Positions 8,364 to 17,956 of a stretch of DNA of 64,000 nt are shown one piece after another. The DNA is from Gammaproteobacteria bacterium (GTDB taxonomy: Bacteria > Pseudomonadota > Gammaproteobacteria > Pseudomonadales > Pseudohongiellaceae). Where the stretch lies: the NCBI GenBank assembly GCA_002706685.1, contig PALV01000010.1, forward strand, positions 62,001 to 126,000, read 5' to 3'. A program made the translations under genes and the position numbers. The first letter of the stretch is position 1, and each line of letters starts with the position of its first letter. The notes under the pieces are model-generated. The model ran no database searches and had not been told where the DNA came from. It saw nothing but the letters and a program-made list of their open reading frames with translations.

Positions 8364-9734
8364 TCAGTTGATACTGCTGACGGCAGCCACACCTGGTTGC
8401 AGCGGCGCGCTTTCGGCCAGTGCCGATTCGGTCACCGGATTTACCAGCAAGCCGGTCATGGCGGTGGGCAGTTGTGAAACCATGATCTGGTCTCCTGCGG
8501 TCAAGGACTGTGAACGGACCAGTACATGGTAGTTACCCTGCTGGTCGATGTGCTCACCAACGCGCTCGACCTGCACCGCTTCCAGACGGCTGTGATCGAT
8601 CCGGTAGATGCGGTCATTGTCATAAATGGCATGCATCGGAACAGCGACAACATCGCGCTCAAGCGGCAGACGCACATTCAGGTTTACTACCGCACCCAGT
8701 GCCAGTGTGGCATCTGCCGGCACCTTGAAAAAGCCGTCAATGCCGCTCTGTCCGGATTTGACGTTGCCAGCGAGTCCCTTTAATTCCAATACCTGTGCAG
8801 ATTGTTCTGACGCTGATGTTGCATCGTTTATAGTCGCGGTCACGACCTGACCACTTTGCAGGCTGCCACGCAATTGCGCTGCCATTTCGATTGGCAGTGA
8901 CGCGCGCACCTGCAGGCGGTCGTAGTCAGCTACCTGCAGCAGCTCGCTACCGACGCTGATGCGATCACCGACCGCAACACCCAGACTGAGTATGCGGCCA
9001 TTAAACGGTGCCGCCACCTGAGTGTGGCGCAGGTCCAGCTCAGCTCTTGCCAGACTGGCTCGACTTTCTTCCAGTGCTGCTTCGGCCTGGGCAATCTGAT
9101 TGGGGTAGTCAGCCAGTGTTGCCTGATGGCTGGCATGAACCATGGCGCGCTCGGTTGCCTCATGACGCACTTCATCCAGTTGCGCGTCTGCGATCATGCG
9201 CTGAGTATGCAGAGATTCAAAGCGCTGCAGTTTTTCTCTGGCAATGCGCAATTGATCTTCATGATGCGTAGCCAGCGTCTGGGCCAACTCGTAGTCGCTG
9301 ACGACCGATTTCAGACTGGCCTCGGCTCGTCGCTCCGCGGCCTGTGCAGCGCGCAGCGCCAGTTCGGCCTCACGCGGATCCAGCTCCAGCAGAACGTCAC
9401 CGGCATTCACCCAGTCACCCTCGCGAAAGTGCACTGCAGAGACATCGGCCGTCAGGCCCGCACGCAAAGTTGCCTGCTGATCGGACTCCAGTCTGCCATA
9501 CGCCTGTAATGTGGGTGACATGGCGGCTGGTTGTACGACACTGGCTGCTACCGGCCACTCGCGTTCCGCACGTTCAACAGGAGCCGCTTCCGGTCCTGTT
9601 GCTACCACCAGCGCGCTGGTCAGCACAAACATGCCCAGTATCAATACACCGGCCGCCTTGGTGCCAATGTATCTGAATCTGTTGAGCTGACGCCCCCAGA
9701 AAATCTGTTGTCCGGATTTGTTATCGCCTTGCAT
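8364..9734 (-). CDS. RND efflux periplasmic adaptor (HlyD/AcrA family)
   Basis: 456 aa from the ATG at 9734 (AGAGGGA upstream); an upstream in-frame start at 9818 lies within the pump gene and is unlikely. One N-terminal membrane helix (about 27-46) anchors it. Then come a lipoyl half-domain (LRAGLTADVSAVHFREGDWV), a long alpha-hairpin rich in Ala, Arg and Glu (about 120-230), the second lipoyl half (LRHTQVAAPFNGRI), and beta-barrel and membrane-proximal domains. It links the RND pump to an outer-membrane channel not encoded here. The ATG is one base after the pump stop codon, so translation is coupled. Confidence 0.92.
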   Translation of the reverse strand: MQGDNKSGQQIFWGRQLNRFRYIGTKAAGVLILGMFVLTSALVVATGPEAAPVERAEREWPVAASVVQPAAMSPTLQAYGRLESDQQATLRAGLTADVSAVHFREGDWVNAGDVLLELDPREAELALRAAQAAERRAEASLKSVVSDYELAQTLATHHEDQLRIAREKLQRFESLHTQRMIADAQLDEVRHEATERAMVHASHQATLADYPNQIAQAEAALEESRASLARAELDLRHTQVAAPFNGRILSLGVAVGDRISVGSELLQVADYDRLQVRASLPIEMAAQLRGSLQSGQVVTATINDATSASEQSAQVLELKGLAGNVKSGQSGIDGFFKVPADATLALGAVVNLNVRLPLERDVVAVPMHAIYDNDRIYRIDHSRLEAVQVERVGEHIDQQGNYHVLVRSQSLTAGDQIMVSQLPTAMTGLLVNPVTESALAESAPLQPGVAAVSSIN

Positions 9735-9735
9735 A

Positions 9736-12700
9736 TCAAAGTCCCTCTTTACTTGGCTCGAACACCTGAGCCTGGGTGGCAGTCTTGAGCCTGCCGAGTC
9801 TGTTTTTAATACGTTCAATCATCACAATCAGCGCCGGAACAACCAGCAGAACCAGCAAGGTGGCAAATGCCAGACCGAACACCAGTGTTATGGCAATCGG
9901 CACCATGTAAATGGCCAGGCTGAACTGTTCGAACATCAGCGGCGACAGGCCGGCCACTGTGGTCAGCGAGGTCAGGCAGACGGCGCGGAAACGTGACAGT
10001 GCAGCGCTGCTCACTGCGTCGACCAGTGCTTTGCCGGCCTCCAGTTCGCGGCGCAGGAAACTCACCAGAACGATGGAGTCGTTGACCACCACACCAGTCA
10101 GTGCAAAGAATGCCAGCATCGACATCATGCCCAGGTCCACACCCATCACCCAATGCCCGGCAATCGCACCTGTCAGTCCCAACGGGATCGCGATAAGTAC
10201 TGCCAGCGGCCATACATATGAAGAGAATGACCAGGCCAGAATCAGGTAGATGAATATCAGTGTCAGCATGCCGCCCATCTGCATGGTTTCCAGCAGTTGC
10301 TGATTGCGCAGGTTGTTACCGCCCACATCGGAGCTCAGTCCGTAACGCTGATTGATCTGTGGCAGGACTGTCTCGCGCACGGAGGCCAGCACGCGCTCTG
10401 CATTGTTCACCTGGCTGTCCACTGAGGCACTGACCATCACTGACATCGAACCGTTGTTGTGATTGATGACATCAATGCCACGTCGGGTGGAGAGATGGGC
10501 GACCTGGCGTAATGGAACAACCTCTCCCTGCGGCGTTCGCACCGGGAATTGTCCCAGTGAAGCGATATGGTCACGTTCCTCGTCAGGCAGCATGACCATG
10601 ACTTCCAGCTCGCTGTTATTCTGGTTGAATATCTGCACGCGGTTGCCATAGTAGGCCGCACGCAGCTGCTGGCCGAGTGAGGCAGTGGTGACGCCAAGTG
10701 CCTGACCCTGGGCAGTCAGATCAAAGATCATCTGATCGCGCCCGTAAGGCAGGTTATCAAAGACGTTGCTCACTCCCTCGTAGTTGCTCAGGGCCGCCTG
10801 CAGTTCTTCGGAAGCCTGCTTGAGTGTGTTGATGTCGTCCCCTCTAAGAACCAGGGAAATATCCGGCGCACCACCGTTGGCTCCCCCACGCACCTCAAGC
10901 AGTACCTGCTCGACATACGGTGGACGTACGACGCGCTGTTGCCATGCATTGACGAACTCCTGTGGTGCGACCTGGTAGACATCTTCCCATGCGTACTCGA
11001 CACGCATGGAACCGAACTGGGCACCTGACTTGTTCTCCTGGTTGATACGGGCAAAATTCTCACGCACGTAGTAACCATTGATGTTGACATTGCCATTCTC
11101 ACTGTCAGTCTGCTGCATTGACTGTTCCAGGTGTCGCATGAACTCACGTCGCTGCTCCTCGGTGGCGTCCATGGTGAAACTGACATTTGCTTCCAGCATC
11201 TGCAGACTCATACCCAGCACAAAATTAACGCCCACCCGACCGCCGATCACCAGACTGAAGGCAAGAACCACACAGCCGATCGCGGTCAGCAGCGTAGTGC
11301 CAGGTCGCGCCAGCGCCAGGGTGAGCACCGGTTTGTAGTAGCGGTCACGGAATCCAAAGAAAGCAGCATCGAACTTCTGACGGAATTTCGACTTCGGTTT
11401 ACGACCCATCTGTTTGAAGCTGTGCTTGAGGTGTGCCGGCAGCACGATAAAGCATTCAACCAGAGACGCCACGATGACGCAGAACAGAACCATCGGCATG
11501 GTCTGAATGACTGCCCCCATTTCGCCACCAGTGATAAGCAGCGGAACAAAAGCGGCCAGTGTGGTCAGCGACGAAGTCATCACCGGCATGAACATGCGTT
11601 TTGCTGCACCAGACGCTGCCTCATCGGGGCTCAGGCCCTGCTCGTGCAGACTGACAGCGTCCTCGCCAACAACAATCGCGTCGTCAACCACAATACCTAG
11701 TGCCATGATGAATGTGATCAGGGCGAGAATGTTAATGCTGCCGCCGAACACGTAATAGTAAAGCATGGTTGCGAACAGAAAGCTGACGGGAATACCCACC
11801 GTCACCCAGGCCGCAGTACGTGTATTCAGGAACACAAACAGTGTCAGCACAACCAGCACAAGGCCAGACCATGCATTACTGGCGATAACTTCCAGCTGCT
11901 CTTTCAGCAGTACCCAGACTTCCTGGTAGGTTTCCACGGTAACGCCATCAGGCAATTGCGGTTGAGTCTGGTCCATCCACTGCTGCAGGATGCGAGCGGA
12001 CAGCAAAGCATCCGAGTTGGTTACACGATACAGGTTCATTTCGATGGCAGGGCTGCCATCCTTACTGAGCAAGGGCTGTCCGGCTTTGGCGCGCTTCTCT
12101 ACCTGTGCGACATCGCCGAGCCGGATCAGCTCACCGGTCTGGGGATTCTGAATCTCCATACGCTCGAATTCATTAATCCCACGGCGCTGATCCAGCCCTC
12201 GCAACTGCATTTCACCCTGGCTGCGCGCAACAACACCCGCTGGTACGTCCATGCTGCGATAACGTACTTCACCCGCCAGCGCATCCAGCGTGGTATTCAT
12301 GGCCAGCAGATCGCGACTGCCTACCTGTATGGCCATTTCTTCTTCCGGCAATCCACTGAACTCAATGCGGTCAACGCCGGCGGTATAGAGTTCGCGCTCG
12401 AATCGACGCACCAGTGGTACCAGTTCTGACACACTGGAGCCTCCGGCAACAATCAGGGAGGCAATAGGCTCATAGGACATACCACGGCGCACCACCATCG
12501 GCTCCATGTCGCCTGGCAGATTGCGAATCTGCGCGACGCGATCACTTACGGTCTCGAGCGCCTTGCTCAGGTCTGTGTCAAACATGAACTCGAGTCGAAT
12601 GTTTGCGCTACCCTGGGTACTGGTGGAGTACATCTGCTGCAGGCCGATCACGGTGCGGACCTGCTGTTCAACCGGCACCACAATCAGTTGTTCAACGTCC

Positions 12701-12879
12701 TCGGCCGAGGCGCCGGGCCAGTTGGCATTGATAATGACAACCGGCCATTCCACAGATGGGTCAAGCTGGGTATTGATGCGTGTCGATGCCCAGAGCCCGG
12801 AGAGGATCATCATGATCATCACCAGGTTGGCTGCCACTTTATGTCGGGTAAAAAGATCGATAATGCCTGTGTTGTTCAT
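9736..12879 (-). CDS. RND efflux pump inner-membrane transporter (AcrB-like)
   Basis: 1047 aa, full length for AcrB/MdtBC-type transporters. Twelve membrane helices with two large periplasmic loops. The proton-relay motif in TM4 is intact (GIVVDDAIVVGEDA, two Asp), and the start (LFTRHKVAANLVMIMMIL) and the GAIAGHWVMG region are typical of the family. It exports drugs, detergents or metabolites by proton antiport; the substrate is not predictable. The gene order, pump first and adaptor second, reverses the common adaptor-pump order. A perfect TATAAT lies upstream. Confidence 0.95.
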   Translation of the reverse strand: MNNTGIIDLFTRHKVAANLVMIMMILSGLWASTRINTQLDPSVEWPVVIINANWPGASAEDVEQLIVVPVEQQVRTVIGLQQMYSTSTQGSANIRLEFMFDTDLSKALETVSDRVAQIRNLPGDMEPMVVRRGMSYEPIASLIVAGGSSVSELVPLVRRFERELYTAGVDRIEFSGLPEEEMAIQVGSRDLLAMNTTLDALAGEVRYRSMDVPAGVVARSQGEMQLRGLDQRRGINEFERMEIQNPQTGELIRLGDVAQVEKRAKAGQPLLSKDGSPAIEMNLYRVTNSDALLSARILQQWMDQTQPQLPDGVTVETYQEVWVLLKEQLEVIASNAWSGLVLVVLTLFVFLNTRTAAWVTVGIPVSFLFATMLYYYVFGGSINILALITFIMALGIVVDDAIVVGEDAVSLHEQGLSPDEAASGAAKRMFMPVMTSSLTTLAAFVPLLITGGEMGAVIQTMPMVLFCVIVASLVECFIVLPAHLKHSFKQMGRKPKSKFRQKFDAAFFGFRDRYYKPVLTLALARPGTTLLTAIGCVVLAFSLVIGGRVGVNFVLGMSLQMLEANVSFTMDATEEQRREFMRHLEQSMQQTDSENGNVNINGYYVRENFARINQENKSGAQFGSMRVEYAWEDVYQVAPQEFVNAWQQRVVRPPYVEQVLLEVRGGANGGAPDISLVLRGDDINTLKQASEELQAALSNYEGVSNVFDNLPYGRDQMIFDLTAQGQALGVTTASLGQQLRAAYYGNRVQIFNQNNSELEVMVMLPDEERDHIASLGQFPVRTPQGEVVPLRQVAHLSTRRGIDVINHNNGSMSVMVSASVDSQVNNAERVLASVRETVLPQINQRYGLSSDVGGNNLRNQQLLETMQMGGMLTLIFIYLILAWSFSSYVWPLAVLIAIPLGLTGAIAGHWVMGVDLGMMSMLAFFALTGVVVNDSIVLVSFLRRELEAGKALVDAVSSAALSRFRAVCLTSLTTVAGLSPLMFEQFSLAIYMVPIAITLVFGLAFATLLVLLVVPALIVMIERIKNRLGRLKTATQAQVFEPSKEGL

Positions 12880-12958
12880 TGCTCACTGCCTGTGATTTGT
12901 CCAAAGCCCGCTGCAAATGAGTGGGTGATGGCATGAGCAATTCACATATCGTGCCAGA

Positions 12959-12964
12959 ATTATA
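12959..12964 (-). promoter_or_regulatory. -10 element for the RND operon
   Basis: TATAAT on the minus strand, in a very AT-rich stretch (12957-13005), about 80 bases before the pump ATG. No good -35 is visible at 17 bp. An imperfect dyad ATCT-AATG-AGAT at 12992-13003 could be a regulator site. Confidence 0.45.
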
Positions 12965-13053
12965 AGCTATTGATATATATAAACTATGCTTATCTAATGA
13001 GATATGAAGAGGTGAGTCTGGCTAAGGATTTTGGAAAAGCTTGGTGAAATTCG

Positions 13054-14712
13054 CTAACTTGGCTGAACTGATTCGCTACTTCCAAGCAACCAGTCGACAG
13101 CCTGAAAGGCGGCATCAGCAAAGGGGCGCAGTACCAGATCAGCACCCGCCCGCTGTAATATCTCGGCATCCCGGGCATTGGCTGCGGTGAGCGCGACTTT
13201 ACCGACATAAGCCTCGCGACGCAGGCTGTTGAGCAGCGCCATATTGATATCTCTTTCGCGGGCAGTGTTGATTACCCAGCGCGTTCGCGCCAGAGGCAGG
13301 GAGCCCAGAAATTCCGGGTCTTCCGCATCGCCGAAGCGTACCTTCATGTTCTCGCTGCCCTGAGTACGGACAACCTCCGGATCAATATCAATACCCAGCA
13401 CTTTGTGTCCACGTGCCATCAGTTGATCCGCAATACCACAACCATAACGACCCAGCCCGAACACTACAAACTCCGGACGCAGCGCTTCATCAGTATCATA
13501 TTCCGTTTCCCGGTAGGCATTGCGCCGCTCAAACACCGACATTGCAGGTGACAGCCACTCGTACAGGCGGTGGGAATACAGAATCATGTAAGTGGAGCCA
13601 CTGATGGTGATCAAACCTACCAGCGTGATGAGGCCAACTGTCTCGCGGTCGATATGGCCCAGCGACAATCCCAGAGCCGCCAGGATAAGGGAAAATTCGC
13701 TGATCTGGGCGACCGTCAAGCCGGCGAGGAATCCAGTACGTTTGCGGTACCCCATATATCCCATCACGGCCATGACAATAATCGGATTGCCGATCAGCAC
13801 GAACGCCGACAGGATAAGCGCTGGTGCCACCTGCCCACCCAGCGTCCCCAGCTCAAGACCGCTGCCCAACTCTATGAAAAAGAACAGCAGCAGAAAGTCA
13901 CGCAGGCTGACCAGCCGCGCTCCGATAACCTCGCGGAATGGCGTCGATGCCAGCGACACACCCGCCAGGAAGGCACCCACTTCTTTGCTGAAGCCAAGTG
14001 CATCACCAACCGCTGCCATTGTCACGGCCCAGGAAATGGCAAACAGAATCAGCAGCTCAGCGGATCGCGCCATCAGGCCAGTCAGTGTCGGGAGAACATA
14101 CTTCATCAGCGCGGCGATGAACAGCAGCATGCCGGTACCTTTCAGAACCACCCAAAGCATCTCGGTCGCCAGCGCGCCGGGCTCGGCCGAGGTGCCCGCA
14201 CCCAGCGCCGTCAGGCCGATCATAACCAGGACCACCACAATGTCCTGCACAATCAGAAAACCAACAGCGATGCGCCCATGCAGGGCATCAATCTCTTTTT
14301 TATCGGAGAGCAGTTTGACGATGATGATGGTGCTGGAAAAGGTCAGCGCAACGCCCACATACAGCGCGCCAACCGGCGACATCCCCAGTGCCAGGGCAAT
14401 CAGAAATCCAAAGATCGAAGTAAACAGCACCTGGCCCAGACCGGTGGCCAGCGCAACGGTCCCCATGGTGCGAATGATGTGAAGGTCCAGCTTGAGGCCG
14501 ACAACAAACAACAGCAGGGCAATGCCCATCTGCGCCAGCAGCTCGATGGGCTCGGTGGCTGCCACAAGCCCGAGTACTGAGGGGCCCAGAATGATGCCCG
14601 CAGCGATAAATGAAACGATCAGTGGCTGACGCAACATCAGGCCCACCGAGCCGATAATGGTCACCACTGCCAGCATGGCAGCTACTTCGACAAAGACGTT
14701 TTCAAATCCCAT
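13054..14712 (-). CDS. CPA2-type cation/proton antiporter with RCK domain (KefB/YbaL-like)
   Basis: 552 aa. Residues about 1-395 are a monovalent cation:proton antiporter-2 domain of 12-13 helices (QPLIVSFIAAGIILGPS, LLLFVVGLKLDL, FLIVQDI). Residues about 415-545 are a TrkA-N/RCK nucleotide-binding domain starting VVFGLGRYGCG with a GIDIDPE acidic strand end. It probably exchanges K+ or Na+ for protons at the inner membrane under NAD(H) or nucleotide control. It lies 24 bp downstream of an ABC exporter gene on the same strand. Confidence 0.92.
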   Translation of the reverse strand: MGFENVFVEVAAMLAVVTIIGSVGLMLRQPLIVSFIAAGIILGPSVLGLVAATEPIELLAQMGIALLLFVVGLKLDLHIIRTMGTVALATGLGQVLFTSIFGFLIALALGMSPVGALYVGVALTFSSTIIIVKLLSDKKEIDALHGRIAVGFLIVQDIVVVLVMIGLTALGAGTSAEPGALATEMLWVVLKGTGMLLFIAALMKYVLPTLTGLMARSAELLILFAISWAVTMAAVGDALGFSKEVGAFLAGVSLASTPFREVIGARLVSLRDFLLLFFFIELGSGLELGTLGGQVAPALILSAFVLIGNPIIVMAVMGYMGYRKRTGFLAGLTVAQISEFSLILAALGLSLGHIDRETVGLITLVGLITISGSTYMILYSHRLYEWLSPAMSVFERRNAYRETEYDTDEALRPEFVVFGLGRYGCGIADQLMARGHKVLGIDIDPEVVRTQGSENMKVRFGDAEDPEFLGSLPLARTRWVINTARERDINMALLNSLRREAYVGKVALTAANARDAEILQRAGADLVLRPFADAAFQAVDWLLGSSESVQPS

Positions 14713-14736
14713 TCGCGGACTGCTCCGTGACGGCGT

Positions 14737-16578
14737 TTACTGGTAGCCTTTGGCCTGCAGTTCGAACAGTGTGGCGTACTGACCGCCCAGTGCCAGCAGG
14801 CTCTCGTGATCACCGCGCTCGAGGATTTGGCCATGCTCCATGACCACGATCTGATCGGCGATACGCACCGTCGAAAATCTGTGAGAAATGATGATGGAGA
14901 TGCGGTTGGCGGTCAATTCGCGAAAGTGCGCAAAAATGTCGGCTTCGGCACGCGCGTCGATAGCAGCTGTTGGTTCATCCAGAATCAGCACCTCGGCGCG
15001 GCTGCGCATAAAGGCACGGCCCAGCGCGATCTTCTGCCACTGCCCGCCTGACAGGTCCTGCCCATCGCGAAACCAGGTACCCAGCTGGGTATCGTACTGG
15101 GCGGGCATATGTTTGATGAATTCGGCTGCCAGGCCCTTTTCAGCTGCCTCTTCGATCAACGGCCGATCATTTATAAACTCTTTGTCACCAACACCAATGT
15201 TTTCACCAACCTTTAGCTGATAGCGGGCGAAATCCTGAAAAATGACGCCCAGCTTTTCACGCAGTGCGTTGATATCCCACTCCTGCAGATCCAGCCCCTG
15301 ATACAGAATGCGACCACCTGTTGGTGTGTAGAGCCGCGTCAGCAGTTTGATCAGCGTCGTCTTGCCAGACCCATTCTCACCAACGATGGCCAGACTTTCG
15401 CCAGGACGAATATGCAGATCGATGGCATCCAGAGCTGGCCGCTCAGCCCCCGGGTAATGGAAACTGACCTGCTCAAAACGGATTCCATCTTCGGGTTGTG
15501 GCCCCTCGGTCCTGTCGCCAGTCGGCTCGGGCACGTTGTGACCCAGGTATTCAGTCAGGTTGGAAAGGTAGAGGTTGTCTTCATACATCCTGTTGATCGA
15601 CGCCAGGCAACTGGTGACCGCGCCCTGACCCTGACGGAACACCGCAATATACATGGTCATCTGGCCCAGCGTGATGGCACCGGCAACCGCTGCGAACGCG
15701 ACCCAGCCGTAAGCAAAATAGAAAGCCGCGCTGGCAATCAGGCCCAGCATATAACCCCAGAACCCGCGGCGCAGGACCAGATTGCGATCTTCCTTGTAGA
15801 TATTCTTGAATATATCCACGTAGCGCTGCAGGAACAGGCGGCCCAGCTGCATCAGCTTGACCTCTTTCACGCCGTCCTCGCGTGTCAGCACCATTTCAAG
15901 ATAGACCTGCATACGGCGCTCTGAGGATCGACGACGCTGGTTGCGGAATGCTTCACCCGAGTATTTGGCCTCAGCCATAAAGGCGGGCACACCGGCAAAG
16001 CTGAGCAGCAGAACCGCCCAGATGGAGAACTGCAGCAGCAGGAAGCCATAACTGATCAGCGAGATTCCATCACGAATCAGATCGAAGGTCGCAATGACCA
16101 GGCTCAGTGGGCGGCTGGAGGCCTCTCGTCGTGCGCGCACCAGCTTGTCGTAGTATTCAGAGTCTTCGAAATTGGCCAGCTCCAGCGTCAATGCCTTTTC
16201 CAGAATCATCACATTGACTTCGTTGCTCAGCAGGGCGCGCAGGATGGACTGGCACACTGTGTTGATTTTCTGGGCGCCGGTCATCAGCACCACCAGTCCT
16301 GCCTCGATCAGCACATATTGCAGGAGCTGGGTCTGCAGCGCATCGCGGGCGGCACCATCGGCCTCAATGGCGGCAACAACGGCGTCAACAATCAGCTGGC
16401 CTACCCAGGCAATGGCAGCCGGCAATAGCCCCGCTGCCAGCGTCGCCAGCGCCATGACAATGGTCAGGGCCGGGCTGGCGCGCCAGACGATTTCTATTGC
16501 GACTCCACTGTAGCGAAACACGGATGCAAAGCGCGTCAGCCACTGCCAGGGACTCAATTTGGGGAGAGATGCTTTCAA
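14737..16578 (-). CDS. ABC exporter, fused membrane and ATPase domains
   Basis: 613 aa half-transporter. Residues about 30-330 form a six-helix exporter membrane domain and about 365-605 the ATPase: Walker A GENGSGKT, Q-loop VIFQDF, signature LSGGQWQK, Walker B VLILDEPTA, switch His in ISHRFS. It should work as a homodimer exporting lipid, peptide or drug. The ATPase ends in a plain FELQAKGYQ, with no C39 peptidase or other extra domain. It is followed after 24 bases by the antiporter gene, suggesting a two-gene operon. A hairpin just upstream separates it from the methyltransferase-like gene. Confidence 0.93.
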   Translation of the reverse strand: MKASLPKLSPWQWLTRFASVFRYSGVAIEIVWRASPALTIVMALATLAAGLLPAAIAWVGQLIVDAVVAAIEADGAARDALQTQLLQYVLIEAGLVVLMTGAQKINTVCQSILRALLSNEVNVMILEKALTLELANFEDSEYYDKLVRARREASSRPLSLVIATFDLIRDGISLISYGFLLLQFSIWAVLLLSFAGVPAFMAEAKYSGEAFRNQRRRSSERRMQVYLEMVLTREDGVKEVKLMQLGRLFLQRYVDIFKNIYKEDRNLVLRRGFWGYMLGLIASAAFYFAYGWVAFAAVAGAITLGQMTMYIAVFRQGQGAVTSCLASINRMYEDNLYLSNLTEYLGHNVPEPTGDRTEGPQPEDGIRFEQVSFHYPGAERPALDAIDLHIRPGESLAIVGENGSGKTTLIKLLTRLYTPTGGRILYQGLDLQEWDINALREKLGVIFQDFARYQLKVGENIGVGDKEFINDRPLIEEAAEKGLAAEFIKHMPAQYDTQLGTWFRDGQDLSGGQWQKIALGRAFMRSRAEVLILDEPTAAIDARAEADIFAHFRELTANRISIIISHRFSTVRIADQIVVMEHGQILERGDHESLLALGGQYATLFELQAKGYQ

Positions 16579-16621
16579 ATCTAGTTTCGTTATTCGTTAA
16601 ACCAGTCCGGAAAACCGGCGG

Positions 16622-16659
16622 GGCCACAACCAGCCTGCAGACAGGCTGGCGGTGACCCC
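16622..16659 (-). terminator. hairpin terminator after the exported methyltransferase-like gene
   Basis: Inner stem CCAGCCTG (16630-16637) with CAGGCTGG (16642-16649), flanked by GGGGCCAC/GTGACCCC outer pairs with one mismatch. On the minus strand it is followed by GGTTTTCC. It lies between the methyltransferase-like stop (16709) and the ABC exporter start (16578). Confidence 0.5.
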
Positions 16660-16708
16660 GCGATTAAACGCTGCTGGCAGCGTACTTGCTGCCAGTGCCT
16701 TCAAGGCA

Positions 16709-17440
16709 TCAGGGTTTCATGGCGCGTACCACGATACGGTCGGTATTGCGCCCCAGACTCTGATCAAAAGGTCCGGTTGTCCTTGGATCGTCATCGGCAT
16801 GCAGCACGTCACTGACACCCGTGATGACAAACCCGGCTTCGGTCACTGCCTGGGCAACTTCATCCAGTGTGATGCGGTGCAGCGATGCATTGTCGGCGCC
16901 CACATTGCCGCGGTGATCGATGATACCCAGGATGCCGCCCGACTTGAGCACATCCTTGACGGCAGCCAGCATGGCCTGCGCGGCGGCGGGGTTGCCATTG
17001 TACAGATCGTGGAAATTAAGCGCCGTCAGCGCAAAATCCACCGAGCCGGACTCGATACCCAGGCTGTCAAAGCCCTGATTCACGCGCTGCACATTTGGCA
17101 GACGATTTCCGGCCAGGCGCTCCTGCACGCCGGCTTCAGTATTACGCATACCCAGGGAGGCCGGGCTGTTTTGCATCAGTACTGTGCCATTGGGCCCCAC
17201 GGCGTACGACAGGACTTCGGTATACCAGCCTGTTGAGGCCATGATATCGAGCGCGGTCATGCCCTCTTCCAGGCCCAGAAAACTCAGCACAGCCACTGGT
17301 TGGCGCGAGGCATCGCGCTCTTTGTCGGCTGCCGGGCGATCGGCACTGTTCAGAGCCTGAGTAAGGCGCGCCTCATCGACGGCATGCACCTGGCCAACAG
17401 CCAGCAATGCCACGGTAAACAAACTGACCAGCTTCTTCAC
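16709..17440 (-). CDS. exported SAM-methyltransferase-like protein (COG4798-like)
   Basis: 243 aa from GTG at 17440, preceded by GGAGGG at a good distance; a longer frame upstream lacks features. A signal peptide (VKKLVSLFTVALLAVGQVHA) precedes a Rossmann methyltransferase fold: motif I is MTALDIMASTGWYTEVLS, where the usual G-G is replaced (STG), and later DFALTALNFHDLYNG and GGILGIIDHRG fit motifs III-V. Export to the periplasm is odd for a SAM-dependent enzyme because SAM is cytoplasmic. I recall a family of predicted secreted methyltransferases (COG4798) with the same feature. Activity is uncertain. Confidence 0.8.
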   Translation of the reverse strand: MKKLVSLFTVALLAVGQVHAVDEARLTQALNSADRPAADKERDASRQPVAVLSFLGLEEGMTALDIMASTGWYTEVLSYAVGPNGTVLMQNSPASLGMRNTEAGVQERLAGNRLPNVQRVNQGFDSLGIESGSVDFALTALNFHDLYNGNPAAAQAMLAAVKDVLKSGGILGIIDHRGNVGADNASLHRITLDEVAQAVTEAGFVITGVSDVLHADDDPRTTGPFDQSLGRNTDRIVVRAMKP

Positions 17441-17676
17441 AGAAAACCCTCCACAGTCATTATTATTGATGTTGTGCCGACAATTGACGCTGTCTTCGTG
17501 GTATCTGCATACGCACTCTCGTCGCCAAATGTCAGAGCAGCGGACAGCATAGGGCAATTTAAGCCAGGAATACAGGAGAACGCGCTCCAGCGGTGGTGAG
17601 CGGGAGACGCGGCAGATCCAGAATGAAGGGGTTGTTCAGCTAACGCGGGAGTGGCGGGCTCGCAAGGGCGCACAAA

Positions 17677-17865
17677 TCAGTGCAGTCTGCGCGCCTCCAT
17701 CAATTCTTCTTCAAAGAGCTTTTTGACGCGCAGCAATTCCTGCATGTCGTTTTCAGAGGTCAGCAGCGGCAGATGGTTCTCAATATCCAGAATGATATTG
17801 GTAATACTGCCAGTGTCGAGAGCGCTCAGGTCGACATCAAACGGCCAGGGCGATTCTTGGCTCAT
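17677..17865 (-). CDS. small acidic hypothetical protein, 62 aa
   Basis: A 62-residue acidic helical protein with no membrane segment or signal peptide, preceded by GAGG about 9 bases from the ATG. The C-terminal half (LLTSENDMQELLRVKKLFEE) looks like an amphipathic helix. It stands alone between the exported methyltransferase-like gene and ubiI, with about 90 bp of AT-rich leader on its right. Between it and 17440 lies only an imperfect hairpin (17581-17611). I do not recognise the family. Confidence 0.55.
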   Translation of the reverse strand: MSQESPWPFDVDLSALDTGSITNIILDIENHLPLLTSENDMQELLRVKKLFEEELMEARRLH

Positions 17866-17956
17866 GAGAAAATCCTCGGGGGCAATTTAGGCTTACCTAA
17901 GGTCATCGTCCGCCGTAGGGGATTCTTTAGAAAATATTACAACTGATTGGCTGGGA

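Noticed and set aside
13570..14580. 336-aa Gln/His/Arg-rich frame on the plus strand
   Set aside because: Antisense to the antiporter gene, with shadow-like composition and no ribosome site.
17581..17611. Imperfect hairpin upstream of the exported methyltransferase-like gene
   Set aside because: Several bulges and no T-run; not strong enough to list as a terminator.
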